64,000 nucleotides of DNA from the NCBI GenBank assembly GCA_028023455.1, contig JAQFVV010000958.1:84692-148691 (forward strand). The letters run 5' to 3'. A program made the translations under genes and the position numbers. This document shows positions 10,229 through 23,039 of the stretch, piece after piece (the first letter of the stretch is position 1; each line of letters opens with the position of its first letter). Source of the stretch: Epiperipatus broadwayi. Lineage: Eukaryota > Onychophora > Udeonychophora > Euonychophora > Peripatidae. Below the pieces are notes generated by a model that had not been told where the DNA came from, ran no database searches, and worked only from the letters and a program-made list of their open reading frames with translations.

Positions 10229-11426
10229 CAGGGATATTGGATGTGTAGGCACTAGATAGAAATTTTATACACAAACCTTTTTGCATCTATTGATTATTTT
10301 GGCTTGCATTGGTGGCGCTACTGTATGGAGAGTTTTATCTCTGTGTAACAGTGAAATAATTGAACAAATTTGTCACACTACCCTAAAAAACTAAATAATA
10401 GTACATACTCATTTATTCTTATGCGTTTCAGTGTAAATCAAGTCACATTAGCTAATTGTGTTGAAATTTTGAACTGGAATTAATATTAATGCCAGATGTG
10501 GCAAAAACAATTTTGAAATTTTATCTAATTATGGCATTTATATTAATTCTAATCTGAACTTTCAACACATTTGGCAAACAAAAAAACAGGCTATTCTATA
10601 ATTTTCTAATGTAGTGTGATGAATTTGATTAATTAATTCATGGTTTAGACACTATCACTACTTTCCAATATTTCTATAATATAGCTGTCTTCTTTCAGTC
10701 TATTTTCACAATCTTTTAATTGGCCAAATATTGAGTTTATATAAAGCTATCCAATCATTCAATACATCTTTTTTTTAAGCCTAATGTCATCAATCACAAA
10801 AAATATATTACTGAAATTTAAAGTCTACTCCATGTATACATTTCTCACTCTAAAATTTTATTAGTGTTTCTGCCATCAGCTAGTCAAATTTTCAAGTATT
10901 TATAACTACACATTTGAGCTTTCATTTTTGTCATATATTTTCACTTTCTTAATTTTAATTAAAAATATTTTTATTGGAATTTTCTACAAATTTTATCAAT
11001 TTACATAATATTAAGATTATTACTTCCAAAAATACTCAATTTTTTTTATTTGTATATTTCCTGTTCTAAAGACTTTTGTTAGTTTTATCTGATTCATATC
11101 ATATTCGATGTTAAGGTTTATTTACTCCTTCTAAAGTTTCATTATTTTTTCTTTCTATAATGCTATTAAGTATTTAATTCCTAATACAAAGCTTCTTGGC
11201 TTTATTATTTTTTCGTAATTTGAAATCATAATTTGTTTTAAATTTTCTTCTATTATTTTTCACCTTGCATTAAATTTAGTTTATGACTTAGGATTTTTCT
11301 TTGTATATTTATTTTTTATGCAGTAAACTTAAAAAGTTTTTACGTATGTAGAATTTATATATATATGGAATTAATCAGTGAATTAAAAAAGTTATCCTGA
11401 AAATGTAAAAAAAAAAATCAACTTAC

Positions 11427-11537
11427 GGAAGCAACCTTCAACTTTATAAGGACTACCCATATGATCAGGAAGACACTGACATTCGGAGTCATTGATACAT
11501 CTCGTATTAAGACCACATTTTTCACAAACAGTCTTTT
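11427..11537 (-). CDS. Exon: short EGF-like module
   Basis: A 111-bp, 37-codon phase 1-1 exon with a T-rich TTTTTTTAG acceptor and a C|GTAAGT donor on the minus strand, both strong. Six cysteines are arranged as C-E-K-C-G-L-N-T-R-C, then C-Q-C-L-P, then a final G-C-F. The segment M-G-S-P-Y-K corresponds to the G-N-P-F region of the neighbouring modules. It is five codons shorter than the other EGF exons, mainly in the first loops. No calcium-binding residues are seen. The split codons give Glu at the 5' side and Leu at the 3' side. Confidence 0.85.
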
Positions 11538-12131
11538 CTAAAAAAATAAGAATAATACATTGTAAAATCAAATTGAAAAATGAAATCTAAATTCTAAGCA
11601 AATAATTTTTCAGGAATGTAAAATTTAAATTCATGCATACGTACAGTATTTCTACATTTAAAATCAGATGTGGGATATATAAAATAACAATAAACAACAT
11701 TTCATCTCACGACAATAAACTCACTATTTTACTATTATTAAATGTTACCAATATTCATTTCTGGCACTCAAATAAATAATACTTTCCCAGATACCACACA
11801 TTTGGAGGATTCACTATTATAATTTATCCAAAAATAAAACAATTTACATTGGGCAGTTGTGTTTTAATCGAGAGTTTAGATCTAATTAGATTAAGTATCT
11901 CTCTATCCATTTTCTTTGCTGTTTGAGGCATGTTTAACATCCATTCTTGAGTCACAGTTCAATAACATTGCTACTTCTCATCTCTTTCTTAATCAATTCC
12001 AAGTATAACATCCATAAAAACGCACAAAATAGGACAGTTTGAGCACTCTTTATTTTTAAAAATATTCCCCTGGTACTAATATAAACATCAAAACCCCATT
12101 ACAATAATGATGAGGTCCATCATTTATAGCT

Positions 12132-12232
12132 CTTCTTTTTTTTAAGTGTCATAGCATCGGCCGGGACGCGAACCCGCAACCCGGACAACTGCCTGCTAGT
12201 GCAAGGCAGTCGCGCTGACCTCTCGACGACCA
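12132..12232 (-). mobile_element. tRNA-derived SINE, copy 1
   Basis: Minus strand: a tRNA-like head with an A-box region (GTCGAGAGGTCAGCGCG), an anticodon-arm hairpin (CTGCC with GGCAG), a B-box (GGGTTCGCGTCCCGG), then GATGCTATGACAC and an A-rich 3' tail (poly-T on the plus strand). Three further copies are at 32.1, 50.8 and 51.8 kb, all on the same strand. The tRNA-like folding is retained, but the discriminator end runs into the SINE tail, so this is not a functional tRNA gene. Confidence 0.85.
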
Positions 12233-12279
12233 CATACAATTATCCCATTTTTTATAATTATCAATAATTTGAAAATAAG

Positions 12280-12740
12280 TTTTCATTGCAATCCTTTCTA
12301 CTGTTAACCTATGATAAACTCTTTGACTACTGGAATTTTTGTTTTTGATAAAGATTCCAAAAAGGTAAAAACTCTTCTATGATTTCAATATCTATTCTAC
12401 AATTAATTGTTCTTCTATGATTTCAATATCTATTCTACAATTAATTGTTATCAACAAACATGATCATTGTTTTGTTTTTATTTAAATACCGTGCAAATAT
12501 TGACCAGTTTAATGTTCTCTTTAACATTTTAATAGCTCTCTTCTAATCTCCATTTCCAATTACTAATACAGTATCAGCAATATTGTTTAAAATTTCTGGT
12601 ATGTTTAATGCAATCCCTATTCCATACTTGGTAAAAATATGAATATTGCATACTTAAGCATGGTCTAAAATTTTATTGTAAATAATAAAGCACTCGATTT
12701 TTCCCTTTTGGTACATTTTAATAGTATCAATTTTTCAACA
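12280..12740 (-). pseudogene. Decayed LINE reverse transcriptase fragment
   Basis: The minus-strand translation around 12460-12640 gives I-L-N-N-I-A-D-T-V-L-V-I-G-N, which resembles the A-D-D-T-V-L-I-A palm motif with one Asp lost, followed by a segment ending N-K-N-K-T-M-I-M-F like the K-T-K-V-M-V-F block of LINE reverse transcriptases. There are stops in the frame. The element differs from the RTE and jockey-like copies in this window. Assignment rests on one short region. Confidence 0.45.
12372..12449. repeat. Tandem duplication, two 38-bp units
   Basis: The unit beginning TCTTCTATGATTTC and ending in CAATTAATTGT occurs twice back to back without differences, inside the decayed LINE fragment. 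Replication slippage is the simplest explanation. Confidence 0.9.
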
Positions 12741-13678
12741 TTAATAGTATATTTTATTTATCGACATATTCCTTTACTGCTAATTCTCTTTAATATAAGC
12801 CTCTAATCTATGATGAATCATTTTCAGCGTAATCATATCTGCATGGATTATGAAAGATTGTATAATAATTTGTGCATTTCTAATATAACAATGCACATCA
12901 ATGTTTTTTTTTTTTTTTAAATATATAAGTCAACAAAATGGTTTTTAGGTTAATTAACATTAAGTATTAAACAAAATCTCTAAGAAATGGATCATTTAGA
13001 GCTGACGCATTTATTTTCAACTAATTTACATATATCAGCATATTTTAGCATATACCAAGACGCTATGCTTATTCTTTGTTGCCCATGATTATGAGAGCTA
13101 AGTTCTCTTGAAAGGGCTCGGGCATTATTCTTTAGATATTATAATTATTTTGAGTTTATAATATATTGTTATTTAACCCTGATGAAGCTCGGTTGTTGTG
13201 CGCGTATTTGCGCATTAAAATTATATTCATTACTTTTATAGAATCTATGAAGCAATATCACAACCTTCTGCAATGTAATCACTTTACAATTATGTCAAAC
13301 TTATTTGGCATTTGCATTTGTTGTGTTTTCTTCAATGTAGATAAAAGTTATTTTGGGTGATGTTTTTATGATGTAGTTGTGCTCCATATTCATCGTTTTT
13401 ACATTTCACATTTGGTATTTTAATATGATTAGAATTATAACATAAGATTGGAACTTTCTTTAGATTCATAAATTTTACAAAGTATTTTTTTTTATTTTTC
13501 CAGCTTTGTTTTAGTTTTCAGTGCATTTGAAAATATTGTTATAATATTGTTGTTTTTTATTTGTCTTTTCTATTTAAATATTTTTCAAAAAATGTTTATC
13601 ACAATTAATTTATTGTTTTTTTCTTTAAATTTATTTTGCTTTTTATCACACATATGTAATACAAATAAAATGTTCAAA

Positions 13679-13756
13679 TAATAAATATAACGATAACAAA
13701 CTATTATATACAAAAAGACGGTATATAATAGTTTATTACCATTATATTTATTGTTG
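13679..13756. repeat. Imperfect hairpin
   Basis: AATAAATATAA and AAACTATTATATAC on the left pair with GTATATAATAGTTT and TTATATTTATT on the right, around a loop near 13715. This could be a small palindromic MITE; no target duplication is obvious. Confidence 0.6.
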
Positions 13757-15032
13757 ATATATATATATATATTGTAAGAAGTCTAACAATCAAGCCCATC
13801 ACATTGGTCATGGAAAACCCACTATATAACCATGCAAGTTCACAAGGAGGTCACTGGCCAGCTGAGCAATCAAAGGTTACACACATAGGCACCTTATGAC
13901 ATGAATTTGAAAAACATCAGAGGATAAGTCCTCTTGCAGACAATACCACAGCTAAATACAATCATTAACATACAAGGTTCTTTTATAATTAAAAAAATCT
14001 CTTACTTCTTAAAATATCTTTTATCTCAAATATAGGTTATTTTCGCTCTTAAATATCTTATGTTCTAGGAGTATTGTATTTATGTTAAATATAAATTCTC
14101 TTGCAAGTTTAAAATATCACACCTTATGTTTTAAAATATCTTAATATTAAATATTAGTTCTTTTACAAGTTTATAATATCTTAATCTCAATTTTTTAAAA
14201 GATATTTATCTCAATTATACGTTCTTTTATAAGTTTAGGATATATTGATCACAGGATGCAAATTCAGAATAAAATGCACTTGGAATAAAATGTTAATAGT
14301 AATACTTTAATTTCTTAACACAATACAATGATTATTAATTAAATAAAATATAGAACATTTAACATTTGTTTTAGTTTATTTGGGAGTCTTAGCATTTTAA
14401 GAAACTAGTAATAAAATTATATAACAACAGAATAATCAAATACTTAAGTAATATATAAATGATAACTCGAAAAATCTTTAAATTTACAGTTATTAAAATA
14501 TAATTATTTCACTTCTACTGACTATAAAATATAGAAATCTATTCTCTGATGCAAATTTGAATTAGAAATATAAAAATAATGTAGAAGGCAGTAAGAGCGT
14601 CTTTTATACTGCCAACTATACAACAGGTGCATTTGAAATGAAATAAATAATACAACATTTATCTTTTAAGTATGCAGGTAAAATAAATAATTATTAAGCA
14701 AATGAATATATAAACACTATGTGGCCATGGAAATGTACACTTAAAATAATTATTAATCCCAATCTTATTAAAGTAGATTTTCTGATAAAGATGCTTAGGC
14801 AATGATATTATAATGGTATAATGTAGATTAATTAAACGTTAGTAAATTTTGTAATAAACCAGAGAGGGTACAGTACCGTTGCATATAAATTAAAGTATTG
14901 AATACTTATTAACTTCATGGGTTCACTAGTGAAATAATGATTAATTATTAATTCATATTCCTATCTTTTGTATATTTAATATTAGTTAAAAGGAAAAATA
15001 ATAATTATTTTAATAACGGATATTTTCTCAAG

Positions 15033-15286
<254 letters not shown>

Positions 15287-15339
15287 TTTTAATTAAGGTT
15301 TTTTAAGTTTGACAGTTCTTTGACTACATTCTCTGTTAT

Positions 15340-16060
15340 GTTGTGCTACTTGGTGATTTGTGGATGTCTCAGCCCTTATTCCTTGCTCCTGTCATCATTG
15401 CTTCATGAGATAATGCTCCTTCAAGATTGCCATTTTTAAGTTATAAATCCTGCAATCTTCAAAATTATTACATGACACAAGTCCTTATACTCCATTCCTG
15501 AACTTGGTGCATGCTATGGTGAATGACTTCCCTTTTTCTCTAACTACATTTTAGAGCTGAAGTGCTATCCAGCCTGAAGTTAGCCTTGAATAAAGCCATC
15601 ATGTCCCAGGACTCACTTTTTGAACTTACTAATTGAATCACCAAGGATCAAGATTACTGAGTAAATTTAAAAAATATCCATTGGAGATTTCTCATTATAG
15701 TTTTAAGAGTTAAGGTAGGGCCATAGATAAATGTGCCCTAAATGGTATTTAACTAATTTAACCAGTTATCTATATTTTGTAATTTTACTCTAGAGCTATA
15801 AAACACTGTCTCTCTCTCTTTCAAATGAACTTAACCTAGTTGTTGACTCAGCATATTATCATTTTATAAGTACTAATTTAATTGTTTTCCCAAATTATTG
15901 GATATCACTTATATATATATATGTATACTGTTGCAAGGGAAATAGCTTGCAGCACTTTTATTAAACTTTAAATTGTTTTATTATGTAAATAATAAACTTT
16001 CATTCACTAGTATTATAACCATATTGATTGTTTATGTCATTATCTATTGTACCCTTTTGT
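15340..16060 (+). mobile_element. LTR-retrotransposon remnant (copy related to 62.3-63.1 kb)
   Basis: Segments in the same order and orientation as at 62325-63080: TTCTCTAACT, GAGCTATCCAG-like, CATGTC(C/T)(C/T)GGG-like, AAAATATCC(A/G)TTGG, then TGTTGCA(A/G)GG-AAATAG-C-TGCAGCA (about 15928-15953), then TGTAAATAATAAA and TTCATTCACTA. The last block looks like the start of an LTR. No open frames remain. An internal region adjacent to a 5' LTR edge is the likeliest reading; the boundaries are approximate. Confidence 0.55.
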
Positions 16061-18804
16061 TTTTTTATAAGAAGCCCCACTTTCACAGAGCCGACAAAAA
16101 ATTGGCCTTACAGGCTCATTAGTGCTCTTGTCCACAGAAATCTTTAGTAAAAGGTGAAACATTTATGTGGAATGAACAGGAGCCAGAGCTATTGTACCCT
16201 TTTGTTAAGGCTAGATATGCTGAAAAAAGTCAATTTCTTAAAAATTTTAAATTAAGATGGTTGTAAGAGTTATAATTGTAATTTTAATGATTTAAAGAGA
16301 CTTAAACTTGTTTGAATAAGTCCATAAGTAGTCAGAGAATATTTCAAAATCATTCTAACTATCAAAATTATAAAATAAGAGCAGAATAATTTACTATTTA
16401 TGGTTAAAATAAATATTAGCTATACATGAAAATATGTTTAATATTCTATGAAATAAATATTTTAAAATGATTAGTTTACAATATAATTATAAATATAGTT
16501 AAATAAATTATTAAAGCTATCTTTAAAGTAAGTTAAAAGTAGTTAATTAATTATTAAAGTTCTTAACATCTTATGGTGTACAAAATGTTTCAATTTTATT
16601 TATTATTATACAAAATATTAAAATTTACTATTTTAAATTTTATTATTTTATTAATATTTCATATTATGTATTATTTTTAAATTTAAATATTCATTTAAAT
16701 TTATTTTCAGACAGTAAGTTTCAAAAATTTCAACATTTATATCTGGAAAAGCCTATCACATGACTGACAATATGTGTGCAATGTTTGTATGAATTCAAAG
16801 AAAGTTTTTAATTACTTTCTGAAATTATTTATATAATGATAACATTTGGACATGATAAAATAAGTCTAAAACAATATTTTAGTTAGTTTTTAAAGGTATT
16901 TTAAACTAATAAATGTAGACTAAAATTGCTACATTAAATTAAATATTTTCTTGTAATGTAATGAATAGGTAAAAAATTAATAAATTGTATTATTTTAAAA
17001 TATGTTTGTTTGGAGTTATAAAATAAATTAAATATTTTATTATATATTTTTTTTATTTAAAAGATGACTCATTATTTTATTTTCAATTTTAAAACCACAT
17101 AATTGAGGTAATATGTAAATTAGTTTGTTTGTCTGACTATTCTATCCAATCAAATCTCTTGATAAATGGGATATAAATAGTGTGTGAAAATTAGGGCTGA
17201 ACACTTTTGTTATAAATATTTTTGTTTCAACTATTACTTGTTATTAAACAGTCTAAAGTTATATTACTATTGGCTTATAATATTCTGAAGCATAATAGTA
17301 AATTATTTTAGAATTTTAAAATATTATTATTTTGTAAAGTCTAAAGTATAAAGAAAATTAATAATTAGTTCTTCAGTATGTGTGAGTAAACCAATTTAAA
17401 TTTCCTATCAGTAAACTGTTCAGAAATTTGATCAAAATTCAACATTAAAGTATGGAGCAGAAACTTATAGTCAGGTATATCAGCAAATTAATGATCAAAA
17501 GGTGAAGAGTATATAAAAGCATATTCTTACCACGGTATGTAGGATTTTAAATATTTGTTTGCATGGAATACTTCAAAGTTATAGACAGTTATTCTCTGGA
17601 AATATAATATTTATAATAACGATGTCTGAATTAATAAATTTAATAATTTTAAAGAGATATTATAGTAACAGAATACTTTTAAAGAGACAAAAGTATAAAT
17701 TACTCTTTAACTTATAAAAGACATTGGGATGAACTATAATATATCATTTTCCATAATTTTTTTAAATGTATATTTATATCATTATTTTCGAATAATTGCA
17801 GTTTCAATAATATTTATCTTTAAAACAAATATTGATATGGACTTGTGAAGTAAAAAAATTTAAAGATAAATTATAGAAAACATAATTGCTGAAAAACGCT
17901 ATATAAATGATGTGTGAATATTTTAAATATAATGACTGCTGTTTATTTGCTACATTTTGAAAAGAATTAAGAAATGCTTGGTGGAAGAAAAGTATATTAT
18001 TAAGAAATAACTTTTAATACTAAAACCTGAATTCATTTATTTGCTGTTTTTATTGTGCTTTATTGGATAATAGAAAAATGATAATACATCTGTTTTATTT
18101 TGAAATCATGAGCTCAATAAATGTTTCCGAGGATGATGCATCTATCACTGAAGAACTTGGATACATACACACGTGCATGGAAGGAATGGATCACTTATCT
18201 TAAATTGATATTTTATTTGATTTTGTTTATTATTATCCTGGAGGAAAATGACAGATGTAAAGACTGTAAACATTCTTTCACAACAGGATGGATATTTTTT
18301 ATGATTTTTCCAGATTTGAAAGTCAACGATTATTACTTTTTTTATTGTTAATTTATGCACAAAGGAGAAAGTTGGGAGATAGCAGAACTTTGAACAAGAA
18401 CTGTTGCTTAGAAACTGTATAAATTGTTATACCCCCAACTTATTAGCAAAATTTCAAAGAAGAATTTATGAGAAGAGAAGAAATACATAATTTTGAATTT
18501 TATTATTAGTTCTTATTTATTAATTTTAAAAGTATATTAAGTTTAAAATTAAGATTGTTTTTTAGATTTTATAAGTTGAACTAATAGACACTTTGATTAC
18601 TATAATCTTAGTTTTAAAATAGGTTAATAATATTTTTTAAAATGTTGGAAACATTTTTTTTAAAGTATATTTTATAATGAGGATTGCATGAATGGAATTT
18701 ATGATTTTTTCATTGCTATGTATTGGAGAACTGAAGACATTCAAATGTTGTTATAATACTATTTAATTACATAGGTAATTTTAATTATTTTTGATATTAC
18801 ATGC

Positions 18805-18905
18805 TAATATTTACTAAGGCTGTAACCTCAAAAATATGCGTGTAAAATGCAATAGTAGAGACCTCTACAGGTCTTAACCACAAGCTTACATTTTGGAAGA
18901 AAAAA
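18805..18905 (-). repeat. Family G interspersed repeat, about 105 bp
   Basis: On the minus strand this matches copies on the plus strand at 28680, 33795 and 49195: CTTCC, AAGCTTGTGGTTAAGACCTG, TAGAGGTC, GCATTTT, TGAGGTTACAGCCTTAGT and AATATTA. It includes a short self-complementary GACCTGTAGAGGTC stem. No tRNA promoter boxes are evident. It may be a small SINE or the tail of a larger element. Confidence 0.75.
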
Positions 18906-20725
18906 TTTTCAAATTGCTTGGAATTTAAATATTTATATTATGCTTAAGGAATGAATGGATATAAGGATATGTGAATTAATAACCCATACACATTTTATTG
19001 AATAATATAAGCTATAAAATAAAAATATGCATGTATTTTTGATAGTAAAGTTTGTTATGACTTTATTATTATAATTTTTATATGTTTTGCAAAGTAAAAC
19101 AATATTACATTTATTCTAAAATATATGAATATTAGTATATTTTTAATCAAATTCATTTGCATTTGTGGCAGAGCTTAAGTGTTTGAAATCATTTCTTTAA
19201 ATGTTCATAATTTTGATGAATCTAAAATGCTAGTTTTATTATTGGGAATAATCGTTCAGTTTATTTTACAATGTGGATTGTTTAAATCTATATGGAATTT
19301 TTATATGGTAGTGAACAGGGGAATAGAAAATGAAACCTTGGATGTGTGTATTTTTAGGGTATGTCAAGAAGATTAGCCTATATTATATCAAAGTAGATAT
19401 TGTACAGATGCAGTTCACAAAGTCCTGTATTATTGTATTTTATTTCCTGTATTATTGAATTTTATTTCCATGGAGGACAGTGTTGGTTATTTGTATTTTG
19501 ATAGTCTGTAAGTGCTAAAAGAGAGCCAAGACATTATTTTCTATGGGTATTAGACTACATTGTTCCTAATATTTCACTCTGCTTTCCATGTGAATTAGTG
19601 AATTTATCATTATACTATTGAGTCATTACTCCAGTTATTCCTTCATATCCTATACATTATATTGCTATCTTAATGTCATTGGTTATACATCATGGAAATT
19701 AGTATTCTGACAGTAGAATAATGAATAAACTTAGCATGATGAATTGTTTTAAACTAGATGGTAAGATAGGTTTTGAATTAAGTTGAAGTACAAATGATCT
19801 TGAATATTTAATGCTGGTTATAAAATGATAAAGGAATAGTTATTATTCATAATATTTAATATTTTTTATATATTTTTGATTGTTTTAAAATCACTCATAT
19901 TTTGACAAATGCATATTTTACAAGAAACATCAGAGTAAAGAATGTGAAGAGTAATTATGAATGTTTATTTATTTTATTTAATTTTATAATTTTTATTTTG
20001 AACATGTAAACATATAATAAAACTTAGAGTGGTACCAAGCAAAGTATTTTAGTACATGAATAAACATTACTTCACTGATTGATATTTTATGAATATAAAA
20101 CGAACCCAGAATATATTTTGTCTAATTAAAATATTATATAAAATATCTTATTTTATATTTTATTATTTAATTAATTGATAATGAATCTAACATAATTTTG
20201 AAAAGTAAATATTGAAATTTTGAATTTGTATTGCTGATTGATAAGTCAGAGTGAAGGCTTGTACATTTGTGATTTTTTTGTTTTGATAGTATGGAATTTA
20301 ATTATTTTTATGTATAATTTTGTATATAATTTTTTAATTTTTACTATTCTATTTGCTAGCTTTAGTAATATTTAACTGTAGACTTATTGTATAAATTTTG
20401 CTTGTTAACTTAAATAAATTTGGGAATGTTGTTTTATAAAAATCTTTATCAGTGTTATTTATTGATCTATTCACTTCCACAAGATATGATCCATAGAATT
20501 TAAAATTGAACATATAACATATTTTGCACATAATAACTGAAAATAATTTATTTAAATGTTAATTGTTATTCAGAATATGATACTGGAATATCTCATTATT
20601 ATAATATTATTTTCTAATCATAATTAATTATTTAAATTGCTGCCATAATATTGAGTATATTTATATTGCCACACTTCATATTATACCATACTTTTAACAT
20701 GCCACATGAGAAATAAAAGAATTGT

Positions 20726-20763
20726 TGTATTATTATTATTATTATCATCATCATCATCATCTA
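20726..20763. repeat. ATT/ATC microsatellite
   Basis: Short runs of TTA followed by TCA units. Confidence 0.9.
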
Positions 20764-21239
20764 ATTGTTGAGTAGTAAATATAATACAAATTATTAATTA
20801 GACTAATTGAAGGAATATTATATATTATTATTATTGTTGAAGTGTGATGCAAAATGCCTCATCATAATTGGCTACAGGATTTTTCAATCAATTTGCTGAT
20901 TTATTTTATAGAACCTCAGATAATATATTTTTTAATAGTACCAATTATAATGTATTAATATTCTATTTAAAATATTTAATATATTTTAAAGTCTTAAGAA
21001 TGCTATAGATTTATATTATTAAATGAATAAAAGGAGGAATAGTGTTCTTATACCATTGAGATTATGTTCTTAGGGAGATATTATCAAAGATTACCAACTA
21101 TTGTACCTTTTGCTACATGTCTCATGATTATTATTAGTATCTTAGGATATTGTTAGTATTTATATTTTGATATATATTAAGATCCAGAGCTTATCTGGAG
21201 GATTATTTCTAAATAACACATGATTGCTTAGCGAGGATG

Positions 21240-21240
<1 letters not shown>

Positions 21241-21331
<91 letters not shown>
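21241..21331. repeat. TA dinucleotide array, about 90 bp
   Basis: Pure alternating TA. It lies just before the LTR-like sequence at 21340. Confidence 0.98.
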
Positions 21332-21334
<3 letters not shown>

Positions 21335-21339
21335 CATCT

Positions 21340-21575
21340 GTTAAAATTCCACTTTTTGGATCTCATCTCTCCCTGATCACTGGGCATACATTAAAGAATT
21401 AATTCTCATTCTCATGATGTTTGGAGAGTAAATCACTTGGAAGTAATCTGGAGGAGTAGGCAAGGTTTGAACATTGTCTGCCTATATTTGTAGATTATGT
21501 TAAATCAGCTCTACTTTTTTACAGTTAAAGTATTTTTGTATAATTTGGCATCCCAAGTGTGTGGCCTTACTGTTA
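21340..21575 (+). mobile_element. 3' part of a Ty3/gypsy-like LTR with following primer-site region
   Basis: Matches 63145-63325 in the same orientation: CTCTCTCC-TGATCACTGGGCATAC, GTTTGG-GAGTAA, AGTAATCTGGAGGAGTAGG, TTTGAACATTGTCTGCC and CAGCTCTACTTTTTTAC. Just past it comes TTTGGCATCCCAAG, which resembles the LTR end plus primer-binding site often found upstream of gypsy gag-pol. The retropepsin remnant at 21726 follows, as expected for a retrotransposon 5' end with gag lost. Confidence 0.6.
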
Positions 21576-21725
21576 GAGATAGACCCTGAGAAGCTATACA
21601 CAGGAATTCTATGATCAGGAAATATTTCTTTGTTAAAAGCATGGTGAATGATAAAAATATACATATATACTTCTCAAGTGGTACTCCATGATAAAGAAGA
21701 ATAAGGTACTTGGAAAGATGAGAGA

Positions 21726-22310
21726 GTGGCATCTGCACTCATATATGAACAGGATGAAATGGATCACATGTCACAGAACCAAGAGTGTCCAATGATTCAA
21801 GAAATACTAGAAATTGTTCCAGCAATGGCATTACTGGACCCTGGAAGCCAGGTGTCACTGGTCTCAAAAGAATGGTGGGACATGACACAAGATACAGGCT
21901 ACTCGAGTGATTTTAGCAAATGGAGAAAAAGCCAAGATAGGAATACATCAAATGGTGCTTGATATAAAAATAGAAGCCATGAAAGTGAACTACCCATTAT
22001 AGATAATGCCTAATCTAATCCAGGATGTATTATTGGAGTCCAAATTTTTTGGAGAAACACGATTCTGAGATAAATTATAGCAATAAGTCATTTGTATTCT
22101 ATGAAGATCAACAGCATTTCTGCAAGGGGAAAGCTCCTACTACCAAAAGCTGCATACAAAATGCACCCAATCCACCAGCAACAGAAAATGAAACAAAAGG
22201 CCAGAAGAAATTGAGGGTAGAAAAGCAGTGCAGACCTCATCCTGCTTTCAAGCAATTTAGACATGTGTTAGTCATGATACAATTCCAAAATGTAACATGA
22301 TATAACATGT
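21726..22310 (+). pseudogene. Ty3/gypsy retropepsin fragment
   Basis: The first frame gives A-L-L-D-P-G-S-Q-V-S-L-V-S (about 21829-21867). This is the aspartic protease active-site block, with the usual D-T-G changed to D-P-G. After a frameshift near 21898 the next frame gives R-V-I-L-A-N-G-E-K-A-K-I-G, then P-N-L-I-Q-D-V-L-L-E-S-K-F-F, which are the flap and C-terminal blocks of retropepsins of gypsy-like elements. In-frame stops follow. In an intact element this enzyme would cut the Gag-Pol polyprotein. This copy is dead: active-site change, frameshift and stops, with no reverse transcriptase downstream. Confidence 0.75.
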
Positions 22311-22782
22311 GCAACAAATAGCCTTATCAAGTGCCACCAAAACCCTATAGTAGAAACCAATTATTCAAGTAAACAGACTACAGACTATTAATGCAAACCA
22401 CAAGCTAGATTACCCAATAAATCAGATCAAAAGTGAAAAACAACCACACAATAAAGTACTGGTAGCATGGAATTTGAACTTAAGTCCTGGTAAAAAATTA
22501 GAAGCAAAGGAAATAGTGCAGAAAAAAGACATTGGGACACAATGCCTTTCTAGTAGAAAATGAGAAAGGGACTATTGGATCACTCAATGTAAGATCCTTA
22601 AAGCCGTACTGGGGCATAATATCTAAGATGCCAAAAGAATGATATGACAATAAGCTCCAAAGAGGAAGACCCACTTCTAAGAAAATCATCTCGTTAGGAT
22701 AATATATCATAAGAACAAAAAAGAAAGTGCAGATATGATACTTTTTGAAAAAGGGCATGATTTGATACTCATAGATACAATT

Positions 22783-22878
22783 TTATTATTATTATCATTA
22801 TCATCATCATCATCATTATTATTATTATTATTATTGTTGTTGTTATTATTATTATTATTATTACTATTATTATTCTGT
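22783..22878. repeat. ATT/ATC trinucleotide array
   Basis: TTA, TCA and GTT units over about 95 bp. Confidence 0.95.
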
Positions 22879-23039
22879 CATATATAAATGATGCAATGTG
22901 AGTACTGTATCACTCTGTTTCACTATCCAGTCATCTATAATATTAATAAGCCAATAAGCTGATACACATGCACTTTGCAGATGTCACTATATAAATGAAT
23001 ACATGTAAGTTTAGACATTTTTTTCTTGCTTTTGTATCC

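Larger units (their letters stand above)
10033..10352. repeat. Foldback element with two head-to-head hammerhead-like motifs (family A)
   Basis: The left arm (about 10033-10185) and right arm (about 10197-10352) are imperfect inverted copies of a unit of about 140 bp that includes the landmarks CTCCATA, AATAATCAAT, CTATCTAGTGCCTA and GACTAGTTTCTAGCTTG. Single units of the same family occur at 27.7-27.9 kb and 32.7-32.9 kb, and another foldback at 57.8-58.0 kb. Each arm carries one hammerhead-like core pointing away from the centre. Confidence 0.85.
6772..11426 (-). other. Intron, 4.65 kb
   Basis: Holds a hammerhead-like motif at 7517-7549, a 5'-inverted RTE (7980-9810) and a foldback ribozyme repeat (10033-10352). 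The segments 6772-7430 and 10360-11420 are AT-rich with no recognisable feature apart from a short TA run near 6790. Confidence 0.75.

Noticed and set aside
13166-13360. Open frame starting near a CTGATGAAGCTC sequence; possible ribozyme core
   Set aside because: CTGATGA is present, but no GAAA box or matching helix II strand follows in the next 40 bases, and the ORF has no recognisable motif.
18121-18351. Overlapping 70-76 codon frames on both strands
   Set aside because: No recognisable domain and overlapping on both strands, as expected by chance.
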